In this document: in pieces, positions 9,966 to 18,771 of the stretch
How positions within the stretch are numbered: the stretch's first letter is position 1
Layout of the letters: the number at the start of each line of letters is the position of its first letter
Source of the DNA: Paratrimastix pyriformis
Lineage: Eukaryota; Preaxostyla; Paratrimastigidae
Assembly (NCBI GenBank): GCA_027972325.1
Contig: JAPMOS010000297.1
Location: forward strand, 1 to 22,500
Length of the DNA: 22,500 nt
Direction of reading: 5' to 3'
The notes under the pieces: model-generated
Databases searched by the model: none
Seen by the model: the letters and a program-made list of their open reading frames with translations, nothing else
What the model was told of the DNA's origin: nothing
Translations under genes and position numbers: made by a program

Positions 9966-10430
9966 CCATCCTCCTCCGTTCGGGACGCCGCCGGACTCAT
10001 CCTTCTCTTTTCATCGCTGCGCTGGCTGACCGCAGAGGCCAGTGTTACTCGCAGACAGTCTCGCTGCTGGTGTGTGGCATGTCCAGCCTTGGACGAGCTC
10101 CCGCAAAGAGTCGGTCTCTGACATCCGCCTCTCCATCAGCCGCCACCCACCCCACCCACACTTCACCAGCACATCGCCCAACATCCCACACCATTCCACC
10201 CCATGCACCGTCACTCACCCTCGCTTGCCCTCCCACCCCACCCCCCTCACCCCTCACCCTCGCTGAACATCACCCTCGCATCACTCCCGCACATCACCAT
10301 CATCACCATCACCCATCTGGACACTCCCCAGCCTCTGTGCTCTCACCAACACCCTCCCTTCCCAACCCCTCTCCACCTTCCTCCTCACCCTCACTCGCTG
10401 CCCATCCATCCGTCGCTGAGGCCGCTGAGT
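9966..10430. other. host spacer rich in CACCC words
   Basis: A non-repetitive island (9966-10135) is followed by accctcac/cacccacc-rich DNA. Open frames cross it, but none shows a motif I trust. Confidence 0.4.
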
Positions 10431-10493
10431 CCCGGCTGGCGGCCGCTGATCATCCTGCTGCCCGTCCGGTGCGGCCTCGAGCACCTCAACCAG
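10431..10493 (+). other. possible Atg4-like protease exon
   Basis: One plus-strand frame reads GWRPLIILLPVRCGLEHLN and is followed by Gln and a GT donor-like site (aaccag/gtcggc). Atg4 autophagy proteases, which process and delipidate Atg8, have a conserved segment W(R/K)PLLLLIPxRLGLxxLNPxY in their central domain. The match includes Trp, Pro-Leu, the hydrophobic run, Pro-Val-Arg, Gly and Leu-Asn. The usual Leu after Arg is Cys here, and the following Pro-x-Tyr is cut off by the presumed intron. No other Atg4 block (catalytic Cys, the Asp-Pro-His) is visible, so this is either one exon, a fragment, or chance. Confidence 0.35.
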
Positions 10494-10914
10494 GTCGGCC
10501 GCCCCCGCGCCCCTCACGGATCCCCGCCCCAACCATCGCCAGCCAGCCCCCCCCCCGCCCCATCGCCACCACACGCCCTCCCCTCACACTCTGCCCCCCT
10601 ACCCTCACTTGACCACCTTCCAACTCACAAATGGCCCTCGTGCTGAACGCACTCGCCCTCCACCCTCATCCCTCCATTCGCTTTCTCTCCTCTTGCCCGG
10701 CACCCTCCTCCCCTCATGCGCTTCTCTTCTTGCCCCGCATCTCCCGCTAGTCCCGCTCGCCGTTGCCCGCATCCCATCTCCCCATCCCCTCGCTGCACTG
10801 CCTTCCCTCACCTGCCCTTCGCTGCCACCTCCTTTCACATCTCGACCTCCAGGTTCCTCCGCCACTGCCGCTCTCCATCGGTTCGCCCGCCCGACGCCAA
10901 AATCTGCACTGGTG
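10494..10914. other. pyrimidine-rich host spacer
   Basis: The plus strand is C- and T-rich (ccctcaccctcgct-like words) with no repeat as regular as the neighbouring blocks. No gene or RNA can be supported. It runs up to the left inverted repeat of the next element. Confidence 0.5.
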
Positions 10915-11448
10915 TTTCTCCCGACTACGAAACAACAGCTTCTGCCGACATGGCTCCGCGCCGTTTTCCCGTGGGAAAACTGCCAGTAATATATATTTTC
11001 CTCACGTCTTCTTTGTATGGCCGGTAAAACTGCCAGTAATATTTTCCTTCTGTCTTCTTTGTATGGCCGGTAAAACTGCCAGTAATATTTTCCTTCTGTC
11101 TTCTTTGTATGGCCGGTAAAACTGCCAGTAATATTTTCCTTCTGTCTTCTTTGTATGGCCGGTAAAACTGCCAGTAATATTTTCCTTCTATGGCCGGTAA
11201 AACTGTCAGTAATATTTTCCTCACGTCTTCTTTGTATGGCCGGTAAAACTGTCAGTAAGGTTTGAATGGCCATTATAGTGTCAGTTTTATTGTCGTTGAA
11301 TTTGAATGGGCAATAACTGGCCTGTTAATTTTAATGTCGAAAAATTGTCGATTTATTCTCATTTATTCTCAGTTTTTGCTCGTTCGTATGGCCAATAAAC
11401 TTTTACAGGGAATAAATTGGCAGTTTATTGGAAAATTTCCCTGTGGTG
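10915..11448. repeat. left terminal inverted repeat
   Basis: This segment is the near-identical reverse complement of 22033-22500. The inner limit is set where ccctgtggtg stops matching. The outer limit is at least 10915; the window ends before the right copy can show where it stops. The left copy is longer than the visible right copy because it has about one more 46-bp minisatellite unit and a ~20-bp addition near 10978-10998. A few single-base differences are seen, for example near 11276 and 11325. Confidence 0.95.
10981..11249 (+). repeat. 46-bp minisatellite in the left TIR
   Basis: Six units run head to tail, starting near 10981, 11031, 11077, 11123, 11169 and 11204. Each begins tgccagtaatattttcc and ends tatggccggtaaaac. 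The fifth unit lacks 11 bp, and the outer and inner units carry tcctcacg where the middle ones have tccttctg. Units 11031-11168 are identical to each other, which suggests recent homogenisation. Confidence 0.95.
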
Positions 11449-11914
11449 TGAAGATGAGCGCAAAGAATACCAACAGGAGAAATACAAGAGGACCTTTTGC
11501 AAGGATTTGTCGAACTACAAGCCGAGAGAATACAAGAAGAAGGAGAAATATGTGAAAGGAGCAAGGACTCAAGTAATAGTGACAAATACAACTGATGGTA
11601 CGAAAACAATATACAAGTCACTATATGCATGTAGTGTAGCATTGAAATTGAATCCAAATCAGGTTAAACAAAGATGTGAAAGTAGTTTTACGTTTGATGA
11701 CCTCGTATTTGAGTATGGAGAGTCAAAGAAGCTCTTACCTCCACAACTCAGGAAGACATTGAACAGTTTGCAGTCATCAATTACCTACTTAGGCATTTCA
11801 GCTAAGACTAACAAAGAGCAATACAAGCAAATGCTTTTTGATAAGATAAAAAACCATAAGAAGATACAGAAGGAAGATAAGGATGCACTTTATGAGTACC
11901 TCATTGATTTCTAA
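11417..11914 (+). CDS. ORF with NUMOD-like helix-turn-helix look
   Basis: About 165 codons are open, starting inside the left inverted repeat and ending at a TAA at 11912. There is no in-frame ATG near the 5' end, so the true start is unresolved. The N-terminal third is Lys/Tyr/Glu-rich. The middle (VTNTTDGTKTIYKSL, then ACSVALKLNPNQVKQRC and FTFDDLVFEY) resembles small NUMOD/HTH repeats: a beta hairpin with a sequence element of the type F.S..eAa..L......I...C. Such modules bind DNA and are common next to viral and intron homing nucleases. The C-terminus is a Lys-rich helix. Codon use is AT-rich like the rest of the element. No catalytic motif is seen. The family call is an inference. Confidence 0.5.
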   Translation: MAVYWKISLWCEDERKEYQQEKYKRTFCKDLSNYKPREYKKKEKYVKGARTQVIVTNTTDGTKTIYKSLYACSVALKLNPNQVKQRCESSFTFDDLVFEYGESKKLLPPQLRKTLNSLQSSITYLGISAKTNKEQYKQMLFDKIKNHKKIQKEDKDALYEYLIDF

Positions 11915-12690
11915 ATAGAGTTTGATGAATTTGAGTAGATACGGCACCAAGAAGAGGCGAAAATGAGAAAGTAGTGATTTTTAGATACAGGTTCAAGATG
12001 AGCAAAATTTCAATCAGGATCACTGAAGGCTCAACAAAGTGACATGAAATAATGCATATAGCTCAAATTATTTTCTAAAAATGGCTTAAAGAATTATGAA
12101 ATATAGTAATTATGAGTAGTACCACATAAAGGTGCTATTCTATCAACCATTCATTCGAATGCACACATCTGTGTGCATTGCAAAGAAGCCGACTGAATGG
12201 TTGGTGTTTGATGAGAAGCCATGCAGTGATTAAATAATGACGGAACACATTCAGATATCAATTGTGTTTCGCAGCGTTGTTTCATGAATTGAGCTTAGCA
12301 TCAAATGAATTTTGTTCAAATAGAACCGGAAGCACTGATAAGCGCTAAAAGTGTTTCGCAGGCTATCACTGAACAGAATACATCCATGGAATCATGTAAG
12401 TTGCTTAGAAGGCAAAAATACCATGAAGAGTGATAACGGTAACATAGTTTCAGTTACGTGAACTTACAGTTCATATCGTCCGTGCTTTTGCGTCACTACG
12501 AACCCGGATTTCAAGTGACCACAAATCCTTCCGCCCGAGTATCGTAGCGAACAACTATTGTTACGCAGCATTGCTTTCAAGTGTACTTTAGCCTTTGCAG
12601 TGTTTAATATGTGGATGCTTAAGTTCAAGCAGCCACTCCATTTAACTTTGTTTGATTTAATATAATCTATTGTTATATTAATCATGAAGG
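11915..12690. other. AT-rich stretch with few coding signs
   Basis: There is no long plus-strand ORF here. On the minus strand, 12464-12640 is open and reads KVHLKAMLRNNSCSL and ICGHLKSGFVVTQKHGRYEL at its C-terminus, without a motif I recognise. A notable inverted-repeat structure lies at 12144-12203. The region may be regulatory or decayed. Confidence 0.4.
12144..12203. repeat. double inverted repeat (cruciform-like)
   Basis: Outer arms caaccattca (12144-12153) and tgaatggttg (12194-12203) pair perfectly. Inside them aatgcacaca (12158-12167) and tgtgtgcatt (12170-12179) pair perfectly across a 2-base loop. Two nested 10-bp stems in AT-rich DNA near the element's left side could be an origin, a regulatory hairpin or a recombination relic. 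Confidence 0.7.
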
Positions 12691-13160
12691 AGATGGATGA
12701 AAGCAGAGAAAACGTTGATGCAGTTATCATTGGACTTATAGACAGGAAGTTGAGAACCAAAGAACCAGAATGGAAGTGTTGTGATAAGCCGATGCAGTTA
12801 CAACACCAGAAGGTTTAAATGTCTGTCAGAACTGTGGATGTGTTAGAGACGCCATTTGTATGTAATTTCAGGAAGAGCGAGCAGCACGTATCATTATGTG
12901 CCATATAAACCATCGAATTATTTCAACCAGGTGTTTAGCAAGATGGTACATTATCAGATAGCACCAACAGCCAGGGAAAGCATGAAGAGACAGTTTGCTA
13001 AGATAAAGACAGGTTAGCCATCAGTATAGAATGAATTACAAGTTCATCATATACAAATTATTACAGGCTAATGGTATTGAAGATAAGAAGTTATACAAAG
13101 AATTTGTGTCAATCGAGTTCATAAAGAAGTACGAGAAGAAGTGGAATGAGCTTAAATTAG
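12690..13160 (+). pseudogene. fossil fragments, VLTF3-like zinc ribbon (tentative)
   Basis: Coding-like pieces lie on the plus strand in more than one frame. They show a CC..PM cluster (near 12778), a CQNCGC cluster (near 12824-12841) and, further on, a YKPSNYFNQVF stretch (near 12905-12935) followed by Lys- and Glu-rich helix-like sequence. Paired CxxC clusters followed by a Y-K-x-x-N/H-F motif are the signature of the VLTF3 late transcription factor of large DNA viruses and some of their small relatives. The match is partial and recognised by eye. The piece is broken, or interrupted by introns, at several points. Treated as a fossil of the surrounding element. Confidence 0.4.
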
Positions 13161-13220
13161 GCTCGAGCTTAAGCAGTAAGTGATTTCATCGACATTAGAT
13201 TTGATACTTGACGAAGCAAT

Positions 13221-13319
13221 GTGCTTTTATCGAGGACTTTTGTATTGGTGATGATGCCAGAAATGGATGTAGCGATGTTAGATACAGTTTCAGATGCATC
13301 AGGAAGCATTAAACTGAGG
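13221..13319 (+). pseudogene. gene remnant cut by inserted block A
   Basis: An AT-rich plus-strand frame reads FVLVMMPEMDVAMLDTVSD and continues a few residues before it meets the GC-rich inserted block. Its composition agrees with the TIR element's own genes. The family is not recognised. Confidence 0.4.
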
Positions 13320-13330
13320 CCTTTTGCGCA

Positions 13331-14793
13331 TTTTACCCGGAGCGTAGCCACACCTCCCCCTCCCCCTCCCCCACCCTCCCCCCCTCCCCCCTCCCCCCCT
13401 CAACCACCCATCCCTCCCCTCCCTCCCCTCCCCTCCCCCCCCCCCCCCCCCGGCCTCCACCCCTGCGCCGCTCGCTCAAAAGCAGAGGTCTCAAAACGAG
13501 GAAACGAGGGATCTTGGTGAAAAACAACCAACTGAAAGTGCTCTCAGGAGGCGGTGTCGTGAGCTGGGGCCTAATGATGTTGTCGGACCCGTGATCTACA
13601 TGCCCGTGGTCGTTTCGACGGTTGGGGCCGGGCATCGATCGATCGTTTTTCAGCTGGCCTCATTCAGCGTGCTTTTGGTGCTCAAAACAAACACAGACCA
13701 AAACAAAAGAACTTTGGAACAAAGCGAGAATCGAGACACGCAGCATTCCGGGGTGGTGAAGAATGCCAATGCACGGAAGTGACCTGACCACTCTTGTGGT
13801 CTTTTGATAAAAGAATATCACAAGGTAATGTGAAAAAACATCTGGGATCGAATGGTCAGCAATGAAGGACCCAGCATTTCGAAAACGGTCGAATGCAATG
13901 AGGCGAACGAAACCGCCTGCCGTCGGATCGATTGAAAATCATAGAAATGAAAAGAGGATTGCCAAGAAAGCCAAGTGTGAAAGAGAGCTTCACATCAGGG
14001 GAGGCCGAAAACGAGCACGCCGGCAAAGGAGAGCGAGTGGGACTTGCGGTGGGGTTCGGTCGGCTATCGCAACTTTGACAGACCAGAGTGGCGAGTTCGC
14101 AATTCAGCCCGGAATCGCACCAAAATGCACGGGATCTCTCGCCTAAATGAGGCTAACCGAAGGATGTCCAAGGACGCTGGTCTCGGGCCGTCCAAAGATC
14201 ATCTTCCGAGCATTTCAGGGAAGTCCTTGTGTTGGCAAGCCTGGAAAGTGGCTCAGTCGATTTGGGTGTGCGCCAGGTCTCTGCCACGCACATTGCTTCC
14301 GCCCGGCAAATCGAAGTCTCCGCATTGCACATGTCGGAATGAGGTCCCGGCTCCCCGGGAGGGGTTTGCCGGAGAGGGTCCCCGACCCTACCAGTCCACC
14401 GGCCCCACCACGGCGAGTGAGGCGCACGAAAAACCGCACGCGGGACCCACCGGGCTGGCCCGAGCCGCCCCCGTAAACCTTTGGCACGACCTGTGGCTCC
14501 AACCCCGGGGAGGCGGACCCCCAAAATGTCGAGCGTGCTGGGCTTTGGGGCCCCGCCGGGACTGGTGGGGTTGGCTTGGGAGCATTCGGATTTTCAGTTT
14601 TTTTCACTGTGCACTCGGATCTCCCCCACCAGGGCCGATCTCGAAAATCGCCCCCAACGGTTTCTGGAGAAGACCCCCAGGACCCCTCCCGAACAAGAGC
14701 TGTGAGTTTCCCGGTCGATTTGCGGCCGTGAGTTTGCCCGGTAGTTTTCCCAGTTACGCTCCCTATAGTCCTGGGCGCAAAGGCTTTTGCGCA
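13331..14793. repeat. block A unit, copy 1
   Basis: 1463 bp. It is very similar to copy 2 throughout, with a deletion of about 60 bp relative to copy 2 near 13622 (copy 2: 15133-15197). It ends ctccctatagtcctgggcgcaaagg instead of the terminal inverted repeat seen in copy 2. The perfect hairpin gaccac/gtggtc is at 13786-13801. Confidence 0.85.
13351..13452 (-). repeat. G-quadruplex-prone C/G tract, copy 1
   Basis: The plus strand is almost pure CCCTCC and C runs, including 16 or more C at 13437-13452. On the minus strand this gives dozens of G runs of three to seven, a strong quadruplex candidate. It lies right after the block A terminus. Confidence 0.85.
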
Positions 14794-16372
14794 TTTTACC
14801 CGGAGCGTAGCCACCCTCCCCCCCCCCCTCCCCTCTCCCCATCCCCCTCCCCTCCCCTCCCATCCCCCCTCCCCCTCCCCTCCCATCCCCCCTCCCTCCC
14901 CCCTCCCATCCCCCTCCCTAACCCGGGCTCCCCCTCCCTCCCTCCCCCCCCCACCTGGGCCGCTCGCTCAAAAAAGCAGAGGTCGCAAAACGAGGAAACG
15001 AGGGATCTTGGTGAAAAACAACCCAACGGAAGGTGGTGAGCATTCTCTCAGGAGGCGGTGTCGTGAGCTGGGGCCGAATGATGTTCTCGGACCCGTGATC
15101 TATGTGCCTGTGGTCGTTTCAACAGTAGTTACCCGTGATTCTCATGTGTGGTATGCAGACGCGACTAGCGATGGCCTGAACCGGGCACGGTTGGGAGCCG
15201 GGCATCGATCGATCGATCGTTTCTCAGCTGGACTCATCCAGCGTGTCTTTGGTGCCCAAAACAAGCACATACCAAAACAAAAGAACTTTGGAACAAAGCG
15301 AGAATAGAGACACGCAGCATTCCGGGGTGGTGAAGAATGCAAAAGCACGGAAGTGACCTGACCACTCTTGTGGTCTATTTATAAAAGAATATCACAAAGT
15401 GATGTGAAAAAACGTCTGGGAACGAATGGTCAGCAATGAGCGACCCAGCATTTCAAAAACGAGAGAATGCAATGAGGCGAACGAAACCGCCTGACGTCGG
15501 GTCGCTTGAAAATCATAGAAATGAAAAGAGGATTGCAAGAACGCCAGTGAGAAAGAGAGCTTCACATCAGGGGAGGCCGGAAACGTGCACGCCGGCAAAG
15601 GAGAGCGAGTGGGACTTGCGGTGGGGTTCGGTCGGCTATCGCAACTTTGACAGACCAGAGTGGCGAGTTCGCAATTCAGCCCGGAATCGCACCAAAATGC
15701 ATGGGATCACTAGCCTAAATGAGGAGAAGCTAACCGAATGATGCCCAATGGCGCTGGTTTCGGGTCGTCCAAAGATCATCTTCCGAGCATTTCAGGGAAG
15801 GCCTGGTGTCGGCAAGCCTGGAAAGTGGCTCAGTCGATTTGGGTGTGCGCCAGGTCTGTGCCACGCACATTGCTTCCGCCCGGCAAATCGAAGTCTCCGC
15901 AATGCACATGTCGGAATGAGGTCCCGGCTCCCCAGGAGGGGTTTGCCGGAGAGAGTCCCCGACCCCACCAGTCCACCGGCCCCACCACGGTGAGGGAGGC
16001 GCACGAAGAAGCGCGCGCGGGACCCACCGGGCTGGCCCGAGCCGCCCCCGTGAACCTTTGGCACGACGCGTGGCTCCAACCCCGGGGAGGCGGACCCCCA
16101 AAATGTCGAGCGTGCTGGGTCCTGGGGCCCCGCCGGGACTGATGGGGTTACCTTGGGAGCATTCGGATTTTCAGTTTTTTTCACTGTGCACTCGGATCTC
16201 CCCCACCAGGGCCGATCTCGAAAATCGCCCCCAACGGTTTCTGGAGAAGACCCCCAGGACCCCTCCCGAACAAGTGCTGTGAGTTTCCCGGTCGATTTGC
16301 GGCCGTGAGTTTGGCCGGCAGATTTCCCAGTTACGCTCCCTATATAGACCCGGGGCTACGCTCCGGGTAAAA
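14794..16372. repeat. block A unit, copy 2
   Basis: 1579 bp. It shares most bases with copy 1 and carries the intact right terminus. The hairpin gaccac/gtggtc is at 15360-15375 and is followed at once by a TATA-like tatttataaaaga. The last 30 bp fold back (acccgg/ccgggt). Confidence 0.85.
14812..14958 (-). repeat. G-quadruplex-prone C/G tract, copy 2
   Basis: This is the counterpart of 13351-13452 in copy 2, longer and with different C-run lengths. Simple-repeat change is the main visible difference between the copies here. Confidence 0.85.
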
Positions 16373-16615
16373 ATTAAGTGATTCAACGCGTTAGAATCAT
16401 TTAGTTATGTAAGAAAACATGTAGGCATTCATAAAAAGTCATACCTTATGTTTTCCAGAGGTTGACATGAGATATCACTTTTTGACATGCACTTAAAGTA
16501 CTGTGACAGTACCACATACGAGCATGAAAAGTCACTGATTTCTATGTTTAAACTAAGTCCCGGCACTGAGATTCAGTGTCAGAACAACGATTTGGATAAA
16601 AGGAAGAAGCTCAGT
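16373..16615 (+). other. AT-rich segment of the TIR element between blocks A and B
   Basis: The composition returns to that of the TIR element. A short plus-strand frame from 16487 (MHLKYCDSTTYEHEKSLISM) runs into block B. It may be part of a gene split by the insertions; the family is not recognised. Confidence 0.4.
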
Positions 16616-16698
16616 TGTAGTCACTCTCAAGGGACGTTGGCAATGGCTGAATCTCTTGGTGGGGCAAACCAGGGGGAAACAACCCTATTCCCACAACA
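16616..16698 (-). repeat. 3' LTR of block B
   Basis: 83 bp, identical base for base to 18772-18854. It is preceded on the minus strand by the polypurine tract at about 16699-16709. Confidence 0.92.
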
Positions 16699-16919
16699 CC
16701 ACCCTCCTTAGGGACGGGTTTCACGCAAGGATGAGGCTGGAAGAGGGTTGGTAGGTAGGGAGTTCCGAAGGTTCCTCCCCCCCTTGGAAGGAAGGAAGAG
16801 GGCCAACGAAAAACCCACACGGATTAGCGACGATGGCGACGGCGGCGCTTGCCGTGGGTTCCACCCGTAGAGTCCACAGGGGCGACTGGGACAGGGGCGG
16901 GCGAAGAGGCAGATGGAGA

Positions 16920-17112
16920 CATGGGCGGAGACATAAGCGGAGACATGGGCGGAGACATGGGCGGAGACGTGGGCGGAGACGTGGGCGGAGACGTGGGCGG
17001 AGGTGGAGGAAGGGACGAGTCAGACAGGGGCGCGGAGGCGGGGGCGGGATCGGGGACAGGGGCAGGGGCAGGGGCAGGGGCAGGGGCAGGGGCAGGGGCA
17101 GGGGCAGGGGAC
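16920..17112. repeat. tandem repeats inside block B
   Basis: Two short arrays: a 12-bp unit gggcggagacgt/at repeated about seven times (16922-17005) and a 6-bp unit ggggca repeated about ten times (17055-17112). On the minus strand they would read as alternating Arg-Pro/Leu and Leu-Pro, so they are 3' filler rather than a domain. Confidence 0.85.
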
Positions 17113-17308
17113 GGAGCAGGGTCAGGGAAGGCGGATTGGACTGGACAACGTAGTCCGTGAGACCGCGGGGTCTATCACGATGGCATCTGACGGGCACAGA
17201 GAAGAAATGACATGCGTGTGCACGACGGTCGGGGCAGCCTCCTCCAAAGGAGAGAAACGGAGCGGCAGCTCAGGGTGCCGAGACTCTCGAGTCTCTGTCC
17301 GCCGGCTG

Positions 17309-17707
17309 TCACGATGGGAACGGCTTCCGGAGGGCCGAGGGAACGAGGCCGAGATGCGTTGCCAGGGCTTGGCTGATGGCGTTGGCTTGGGCACCGCTGT
17401 CCAGGATGGCATGGACAGGGCGCCCGTCCGGGAGGACCGCGGTGGTGCGGAAGTTCCTGTCAAGGGTACCGCAAGGCGGGTAGGGGGTCCGGGGCTGGGT
17501 TGGCGACCATGACACGGAGGAAGTGCTTGGGGTCGCCCTTAGCGGCGAGTCTGGCACTCCGCCGGACTGGGGATCAGCCGGGGAAGCGCTGAAGGGCTGG
17601 ACCACTGGTGGCGGCTGGGGCTGGGTTGGTGGGAGGAGGGTGCGGGGGTCCGAGGCCGCACGGGGCAGTCCCTCTCCTGATGGCCGGGCTGCCAGCACCT
17701 CACGCAA
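17309..17707 (-). pseudogene. aspartic protease region of block B
   Basis: The motif AILDSGAQANAISQALA (near 17410-17360) contains the D-S-G-A active site of retroviral-type aspartic proteases, preceded by the usual GRPVHA strand and followed by LGLVP. A Pro/Ser-rich linker joins it to the zinc knuckle. The protease would cut Gag. It is the last recognisable domain; low-complexity sequence follows. Confidence 0.8.
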
Positions 17708-17805
17708 ATGCCGAGGGCACGCAGGCGGGCCTTCTCCTCAAACGTCAGCTTGGGAAGCGACGGGAAGAACGGGCGTGAGGAGGGACGGCGGCGATTGTCT
17801 CATCG

Positions 17806-18738
17806 TCACCGGAGGAGGACATGGAGGCTGAATCGGCCGGGTCCGAGGCAGGAGGGGCGGCCGGGTCCGAGGCAGGAGGGGCGACGGGCTGGGGGCTTGT
17901 TGGCGGGGCGAGGCGGGGTGCTGGTCGGGAGCTGAAGGCCCGAGGAGACGAGCGTCTCCTTCGCCTCGTGTAGGCGCTTGGCGAGCGCCAGGGAGCAGTC
18001 GAAGCAAGCCTTGAGTGCCTGCTCTTCCGGCTCCTCAGCGGTGTCGGTGTCGGTGTCGGTGTCGGTGGTGGTGGCAGCCGGGGCGGTGGAGGGAGCCGGG
18101 GCGGTGGAGGCAGCCGCGGTGTCAGTGGCGTGGAAGAACTTGAGAACCGCGGCTTCCACTGAGGCTTCCTGACGCTCTGCAAGAACGCGGTCAGGACGCA
18201 GCGACGACTGCGCACGGAGTTCGCGCTTGAAGGCGCGGCCGAACTCGCCAAGGATGGCGCGTGGAAAGCGCTCCCTGAGGCAGAAAGTCGGGAGACCCAA
18301 TGCTTCACCAAGTGCCTTGTAGCTGTGAATAAACTGGGTCAGCTGGAAGTGAAGAGGCACTGGAGAGGCAAAGGAGGCTTTGAAGGTGAGGCGCTCCAGA
18401 ACTGCCACACGATGATGGGCATCGCGTGGCCTCAACATTTCAAAAAGGGCATTGAACAGGGTCTGGTCATCCGAAAACGCCTCGGGTGGCATAAAGTCGG
18501 TCAATTCGAGAGGAAGGTGCTCCGAGACCGGAGGCATCTCACAATGACGATGTATGGTTGCAAAACGGTCCCACTCTTTCTTGAATTCGAGCAGGGCGTC
18601 GAACGAAAGTTCGGAAAGTGTCGGGAAGCTCAGCTCTTTGACGAGCTGGATCCGGTTGGCGGAAGGGATGTCTGAATGCAAGGCGGTGTTGGCACGTTGT
18701 GAAGATGGCTTTCCGCTGGCGGCGGAAAAGGAAAACAT
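17806..18738 (-). CDS. Gag of block B
   Basis: The ORF has 310 codons with an ATG at 18738, 34 bp after the 5' LTR. Gag forms the particle that encloses element RNA. The middle (EFKKEWDRFATIHRH, then PVPLHFQLTQFIHSYKAL) has the helical look of retrotransposon capsid domains, with a W near the start. A Thr-Asp repeat (from gtcggt units at 18041-18070) and Ala/Pro-rich linkers follow. A zinc knuckle is seen just downstream near 17745-17660: CVRCWQPGHQERDC, a perfect CX2CX4HX4C preceded by LTFEEKARLRALG, as in many Gypsy-type Gags. Part of a fossil; the state of the reading frames is not judged in detail. Confidence 0.8.
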   Translation of the reverse strand: MFSFSAASGKPSSQRANTALHSDIPSANRIQLVKELSFPTLSELSFDALLEFKKEWDRFATIHRHCEMPPVSEHLPLELTDFMPPEAFSDDQTLFNALFEMLRPRDAHHRVAVLERLTFKASFASPVPLHFQLTQFIHSYKALGEALGLPTFCLRERFPRAILGEFGRAFKRELRAQSSLRPDRVLAERQEASVEAAVLKFFHATDTAAASTAPAPSTAPAATTTDTDTDTDTAEEPEEQALKACFDCSLALAKRLHEAKETLVSSGLQLPTSTPPRPANKPPARRPSCLGPGRPSCLGPGRFSLHVLLR

Positions 18739-18771
18739 GGGTTTCGTTCAAAATTCGACGAGTAATATTAC

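Larger units (their letters stand above)
13317..16372. mobile_element. inserted block A: tandem 1.46-kb unit with 19-bp TIR
   Basis: Two direct copies of one unit lie end to end (13331-14793 and 14794-16372). The left end starts ttttacccggagcgtagcc (13331-13349), and the right end is its perfect reverse complement (16354-16372). The same start recurs at 14794 where copy 2 begins. The word aggc(c)ttttgcgca precedes both starts, so the unit may begin at 13317. A possible 5-bp duplication, attaa, is seen at 13309-13313 and 16373-16377, but it is weak. Each copy has a C-rich tract, a hairpin (gaccac/gtggtc) and a 3' part with gtttcccggtcgatttgcgg. Frames over 100 codons exist, but none shows a domain. 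It may be a large non-autonomous DNA transposon that was duplicated. Confidence 0.75.

Noticed and set aside
8410-10612. Very long plus-strand frames (over 470 codons) of Pro, Ser and Leu, and minus-strand frames of Glu and Arg
   Set aside because: They arise from CCT/CAC triplets, which lack stop codons in most frames. No protein-like segment extends through them; only short islands were kept as possible exons.
10981-11249. CRISPR-like array of regular repeats
   Set aside because: The 46-bp units abut with no unique spacers, repeat inversely at the other TIR, and lie in a eukaryotic element. They are a minisatellite.
14044-15039. Plus-strand frame of 331 codons in block A
   Set aside because: The GC-rich unit is open in several frames on both strands, the frame ends in the C-rich tract, and the second copy does not keep it at the same length. 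No domain is visible.
16833-17512. Arg/Gly-rich plus-strand ORFs over block B
   Set aside because: They are produced by the gggcggagac and ggggca repeats and lie antisense to the LTR element's coding strand.
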